Shown here in pieces: positions 6,871-9,084 of a stretch of 9,084 bases of DNA. The stretch spans positions 1 through 9,084 of the forward strand of contig JAEYWL010000060.1 in NCBI GenBank assembly GCA_023428915.1, read 5' to 3'. Made by a program: the position numbers and the translations under genes. This DNA is from Verrucomicrobiota bacterium. Lineage in GTDB: Bacteria > Chlamydiota > Chlamydiia > Chlamydiales > JAEYWL01. A model generated the notes under the pieces. It was not told where the DNA came from and did not search any database. It saw only the letters and a list, made by a program, of their open reading frames with translations. How positions within the stretch are numbered: position 1 is the first letter of the stretch; every line of letters begins with the position of its first letter.

Positions 6871-7309
6871 ATGGTCTTGGAGAGAGGGTTTTTTCTTTGC
6901 TTTTGCAGGAAAGTTGCTTTCAGAAAAGGATGAGGCTGTTTCATATGAGATGAGCGTTAGCGAAAAGTTTGGGTCGCAAGTGCTTAAACCGCTTTATCGC
7001 ATCATAGAATTTGTTTCAAAAAGCATTAAACAGCCTCTAGCTATTTGCCTCTTTACGGTATTGGCAGCTTTAATTGCAGCATTGGTTTTTTATAATATCC
7101 CGGCGATTATAATCTTAGGGAAATTGATTCCTGTACAGCTCATCCGCGCATTGCTCTTCATTTATATGGAAGTGAATATTTTTGCGATGGGTTGCCGGGC
7201 ATTCGGACGTTTCAATAACAAAGGATTAGTGGCTTTGTGGAAACAAGGGCATTTAGTAGCCGTCTTCCCTGGTGATTATAGGTCTGGCAATAAGACTAGA
7301 AATGACTAA
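6863..7309 (+). CDS. Two-helix membrane protein, second of the tandem pair
   Basis: The 148-aa product has an N-terminal soluble region (1-55), then membrane helices at about 58-78 and 90-110, followed by GCRAFGRFNN (110-119). The motif position relative to the second helix matches the upstream protein, and both have E-K-F-G in the N-terminal part. I chose the ATG at 6863 because it overlaps the upstream stop (ATGGATAA), which suits coupled translation. The frame is open further up to an ATG at 6785, but that would overlap the first gene by 86 bases and add residues with no counterpart. No separate ribosome-binding site is seen. Confidence 0.8.
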   Translation: MDKWSWREGFFFAFAGKLLSEKDEAVSYEMSVSEKFGSQVLKPLYRIIEFVSKSIKQPLAICLFTVLAALIAALVFYNIPAIIILGKLIPVQLIRALLFIYMEVNIFAMGCRAFGRFNNKGLVALWKQGHLVAVFPGDYRSGNKTRND

Positions 7310-7404
7310 TCCTTAGATTTTGGGATACGGTTTTTGAAGAAGCGGCTTCAAGGCAAAAACAAATCGCAATAAAGTAATTAAGATCTCTTTTACATGGATT
7401 TACA

Positions 7405-7700
7405 ATGAACCTCTATAAGTTGATAACATGCTTCTTTATGCTTTATGCCTATAGCGCCTATTCAAGTGAAGCTGAGGCTCCTTCCATTCAGTTTATGCGT
7501 GTAATGGGCGAGGAAGTTCGCAAAATCAATGGGAATAATTACCTTTAGCAGTTACCCGGCAGGGAGGACAGGCCAAATTGACGGTTTCGTCCAAAGATAA
7601 AGACAGTGCTGTTTTATATCTCACATGGGATACAAGTTTAATCGATGACTATTTGAATAGGTTAAAAGCGCTGCAAAAATTCTATCCGGATAGTAATTGA
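7405..7700 (+). pseudogene. Frameshifted gene for a small secreted protein
   Basis: ATG at 7405 opens a 47-codon frame with a signal peptide (MNLYKLITCFFMLYAYSAYS) that ends at TAG 7546-7548. The reading continues at once in the -1 frame from about 7539 to TGA 7698-7700 with sensible protein sequence (PLAVTRQGGQAKLTVSSKD, then YLTWDTSLIDDYLNRLK). The shift must lie within 7539-7548. Joined, the product would be about 98 aa, with a beta-rich middle and a helical end. No slippery heptamer is present, so a one-base deletion or a sequencing error is likelier than programmed frameshifting. The family is not recognised. Confidence 0.65.
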
Positions 7701-7752
7701 TTTTATTTCGGGCTTATTTTTCACACGGGTTAACTACTGCCAGCGCTGCCGC

Positions 7753-7821
7753 GCCTCTAGTTCATTTACCATTAAGAGGCTGTCGAAAGCGTCTGTAAAC
7801 TGTTAATTGTTCACAGCCTCT
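7753..7821. repeat. Alternating inverted repeats in a non-coding gap
   Basis: AGAGGCTGT at 7775-7783 can pair perfectly with ACAGCCTCT at 7813-7821 (29-base loop). Its first six bases can instead pair with GCCTCT at 7753-7758 (16-base loop). The two hairpins exclude each other. No U-run follows either. It could be an old insertion-sequence end or an attenuator-like structure; the stretch 7701-7838 shows nothing else. Confidence 0.4.
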
Positions 7822-7838
7822 GCAAGAGTCTAATATTG

Positions 7839-8068
7839 TCAACATACCGTTACTAGGACTTCTTTTCCTTTTAAAAGTTGTTTGGAGCACTCCAATCGGC
7901 TTGGAGTTCTAACATCTAAAGATAAACAAGTACTTGTTGACCGCACTCCAAATTATTCTTTGAGTCTATTTCGCATGATTTAAAAAAAAGTTTAATAAGT
8001 TCTTGCGGAATTTTTCGCGATCCACTAGATTCATGCACCTCAATTTCATGAGGTGTAAATATACGCCC
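7839..8068 (-). pseudogene. Possible decayed minus-strand gene
   Basis: From GGG at 8068 to TAG at 7918-7916 the minus strand is open for 51 codons without an ATG at its beginning and reads like real protein (TPHEIEVHESSGSRKIPQEL, then CGQQVLVYL). After that stop, a different frame continues with LDVRTPSRLECSKQLLKGKE and ends at TGA 7841-7839. Upstream, another frame (8149-8046) is open for 34 codons. The series suggests one gene broken by at least one or two frameshifts. Short open frames of this length also occur by chance in AT-rich DNA, so the call is tentative. No family is recognised. Confidence 0.35.
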
Positions 8069-8152
8069 TCAGAATAGTGTTTAAAGTTGTTTTTGTTGGT
8101 TTTGTCTCTGTAATTGCTTGAATAAATTTCTTAGAAGAATGCAGGAGAAACT

Positions 8153-8233
8153 ATGCACTACATGATCATTGCATTAGCTGCCGGCTGCACCATTCTGCTG
8201 GTCTCGTGTTTAAGAATTTTGAGTTTGATTTAA
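8153..8233 (+). CDS. 26-aa hydrophobic peptide
   Basis: This short gene starts at ATG 8153 after a good AGGAG (8143-8147, 5-base spacer) and ends with TAA at 8231. The peptide is MHYMIIALAAGC followed by TILLVSC and a short hydrophobic tail. It is almost entirely membrane-like. AAGC and LVSC are both lipobox-like, but there is no basic N-terminus. It lies 27 bases upstream of the 115-aa gene and may be a small membrane peptide or a leader peptide. The strong ribosome-binding site is the main support. Confidence 0.45.
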   Translation: MHYMIIALAAGCTILLVSCLRILSLI

Positions 8234-8260
8234 CCTTTTTACAGATTAAGGAGGAGTATT

Positions 8261-8608
8261 ATGAAATATTTTTTTAGGAAATTGCAAGGATTGCTATTTC
8301 TAGTTTGCCTTTATTCATTTGCCGATTTATCGGCCTTGCAGCTGTATCAAAAGCAGCAAGCGAAGATTTATTTCAACGTTCATGAATTAGAAATCAGCGA
8401 CAACACCATTTATGTTCATCAAGGTGATAATCTGATTGAAACCAATGCCATCTACTCAGATCAAGCGGGGATGTACTTTTTTGAAAATGACATTACTAAG
8501 ACTGAAACGGCTTATGAAAAAAAATGGAAATGTCCCTATTGCTTTCACTGGTGGGAGTATGGGCAGAAATGCCAAAATCCTGAATGTCCTAGCAATAAAT
8601 GGAAATAA
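8261..8608 (+). CDS. Secreted 115-aa protein with a C-terminal four-cysteine ribbon
   Basis: The start is certain: AAGGAGG at 8248-8254 sits 6 bases before the ATG. Residues 1-25 form a signal peptide (basic MKYFFRK, hydrophobic core, then LSA). Residues 35-75 look like beta strands (KIYFNVHELEIS, IYVHQGDNLIE). The C-terminus holds C91-P-Y-C94 and C104-x4-C109, a zinc-ribbon spacing (C-x2-C-x9-C-x4-C), with aromatic residues between. The layout (signal peptide, small beta domain, cysteine module) and the N-L-[IL] strand region match the 114-aa protein at 5759-6103, suggesting distant paralogues. The export location and role are unknown; a strong terminator follows. Confidence 0.85.
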   Translation: MKYFFRKLQGLLFLVCLYSFADLSALQLYQKQQAKIYFNVHELEISDNTIYVHQGDNLIETNAIYSDQAGMYFFENDITKTETAYEKKWKCPYCFHWWEYGQKCQNPECPSNKWK

Positions 8609-8625
8609 AAGGGGACAACTTGGGT

Positions 8626-8671
8626 TTCAAGCACCTGCAGGTCTTCAGGTGCTTGAATTGGATTAGTTTTT
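8626..8671 (+). terminator. Strong hairpin terminator after the 115-aa gene
   Basis: TTCAAGCACCTG (8626-8637) and CAGGTGCTTGAA (8646-8657) form a perfect 12-bp stem with an 8-base loop. Five T residues follow at 8667-8671 after a 9-base gap. The same stem lies just beyond the stop codon of the convergent minus-strand gene (8663-8665), so it may serve both directions. Confidence 0.75.
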
Positions 8672-8884
8672 AACTTTTATCCAAGCCTCTTTTGGAACTG
8701 CCAAGTCTTTTAAGGCGCACAACAGGGCAAGTTTGAATGATTCCTGCAGATAAATGTGCGTGCATTTACTATCTTTATAGGCAAAGATGTAATAGTGAAA
8801 GCTGTAAAATGACCCGTCTGGGTTGTAAAAGGGTGTCTTTACAATTTCAAAGAACTTTGTATCAAGTGCGGCTTGCCATTTCAT
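8663..8884 (-). CDS. Hypothetical 73-aa protein, second gene of a minus-strand pair
   Basis: The protein begins MKWQAALDTKFFEIV and has an aromatic-rich middle (GSFYSFHYYIFAYK) that looks like paired beta strands, then a helix (ESFKLALLCALKDLAV) and a basic end. It has no signal peptide or clear membrane helix, so it is probably cytoplasmic. Its ATG lies 3 bases after the stop of the 59-aa gene (TAG AAC ATG), which gives the start and argues for an operon. AAGG upstream of the ATG may act as a weak ribosome-binding site. It is not recognised. The convergent terminator lies directly after its stop. Confidence 0.6.
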   Translation of the reverse strand: MKWQAALDTKFFEIVKTPFYNPDGSFYSFHYYIFAYKDSKCTHIYLQESFKLALLCALKDLAVPKEAWIKVKN

Positions 8885-8887
8885 GTT

Positions 8888-9067
8888 CTAGGCCTTGTGT
8901 TCGCGGGCAAGCAGAAACATTTGATCTTCTCTAGCGGAGTTAACTTTGAAGAGGCGCAGGCAATTGACCCAATAGATTGCCTCGCAGCTTGTGTAAGCAA
9001 TGGCATGAAATATATGAAAAGAACTCCAGGCTGAAGCCAGTATCCAATGTTCATCTAAAATAACCAT
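8888..9067 (-). CDS. Hypothetical 59-aa protein, first gene of a minus-strand pair
   Basis: ATG at 9067-9065 is preceded by GGGGAAG (9073-9079) with a 5-base spacer. The frame ends at TAG 8890-8888, 3 bases before the 73-aa gene. The peptide starts MVILDEHWILASAWSSFHIF and is rich in aromatic residues and cysteine or histidine (H-A-I-A-Y-T-S-C). The tail is charged (NSAREDQMFLLAREHKA). It does not clearly match any family I know. The good ribosome-binding site and tight coupling to the next gene are the evidence that it is real. Its promoter would lie beyond the window end. Confidence 0.6.
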   Translation of the reverse strand: MVILDEHWILASAWSSFHIFHAIAYTSCEAIYWVNCLRLFKVNSAREDQMFLLAREHKA

Positions 9068-9084
9068 AATAACTTCCCCAAGAG

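Noticed and set aside
7334..7351. TTGAAG/CTTCAA hairpin as a terminator after the membrane pair
   Set aside because: The stem is only 6 bp and no U-run follows it on the plus strand.
7539..7548. Programmed -1 frameshift
   Set aside because: No slippery heptamer and no clear downstream pseudoknot; a mutation explains it more simply.
8737..8934. 65-codon plus-strand open frame
   Set aside because: It is antisense to the 59-aa and 73-aa genes, which have better start signals and coupling.

Overview
The window looks like a piece of accessory DNA from a low-to-moderate GC, host-associated Gram-negative bacterium. My best guess is an environmental chlamydia (Parachlamydiales). This rests on the style of the genes: many small secreted or membrane proteins of unknown function, a Mip-like FKBP domain in a larger exported protein, and insertion sequences. 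No rRNA, tRNA or housekeeping gene is present to settle it.

Positions 1-2751 are an almost complete IS21-family element. The istA-istB pair lies on the minus strand, and the long inverted ends carry a tgacccac motif about every 25 bp. The window opens about 25 bases inside its left end. Beyond the right end is a 200-bp leader full of hairpins (2797-2957). It precedes a very AT-rich two-gene cassette (2956-3659): a 69-aa protein overlapping a 165-aa lipoprotein by ATGA. That cassette ends against a remnant of an IS5-type transposase gene (3646-3832, minus strand).

Positions 3856-6103 hold two minus-strand genes for exported proteins. One is a 610-aa protein with a degenerate FKBP domain near its C-terminus. 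Upstream of it is a 114-aa secreted cysteine-rich protein, separated by a strong terminator. After a 344-bp divergent intergenic region, two overlapping plus-strand genes (6448-7309) encode related two-helix membrane proteins that share a G-x-R-A-F-G-R-F-x-N motif.

Positions 7310-8152 are decayed. They hold a frameshifted secreted-protein gene (7405-7700), a patch of alternating inverted repeats and a probable minus-strand gene remnant. A 26-aa hydrophobic peptide gene then leads into a 115-aa secreted protein with a C-terminal four-cysteine ribbon, which resembles the 114-aa protein. A 12-bp-stem terminator follows. The window ends with a tight minus-strand pair of small unknown genes (59 and 73 aa), of which the 59-aa one has no separate published-looking motif that I recognise.

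The overall picture is a region reshaped by insertion sequences, with small secreted and membrane proteins of unknown role. No complete known defence, secretion or biosynthetic system is visible. The most original leads are the folded leader in front of the AT-rich cassette, the paired cysteine-rich secreted proteins, and the tandem membrane paralogues.
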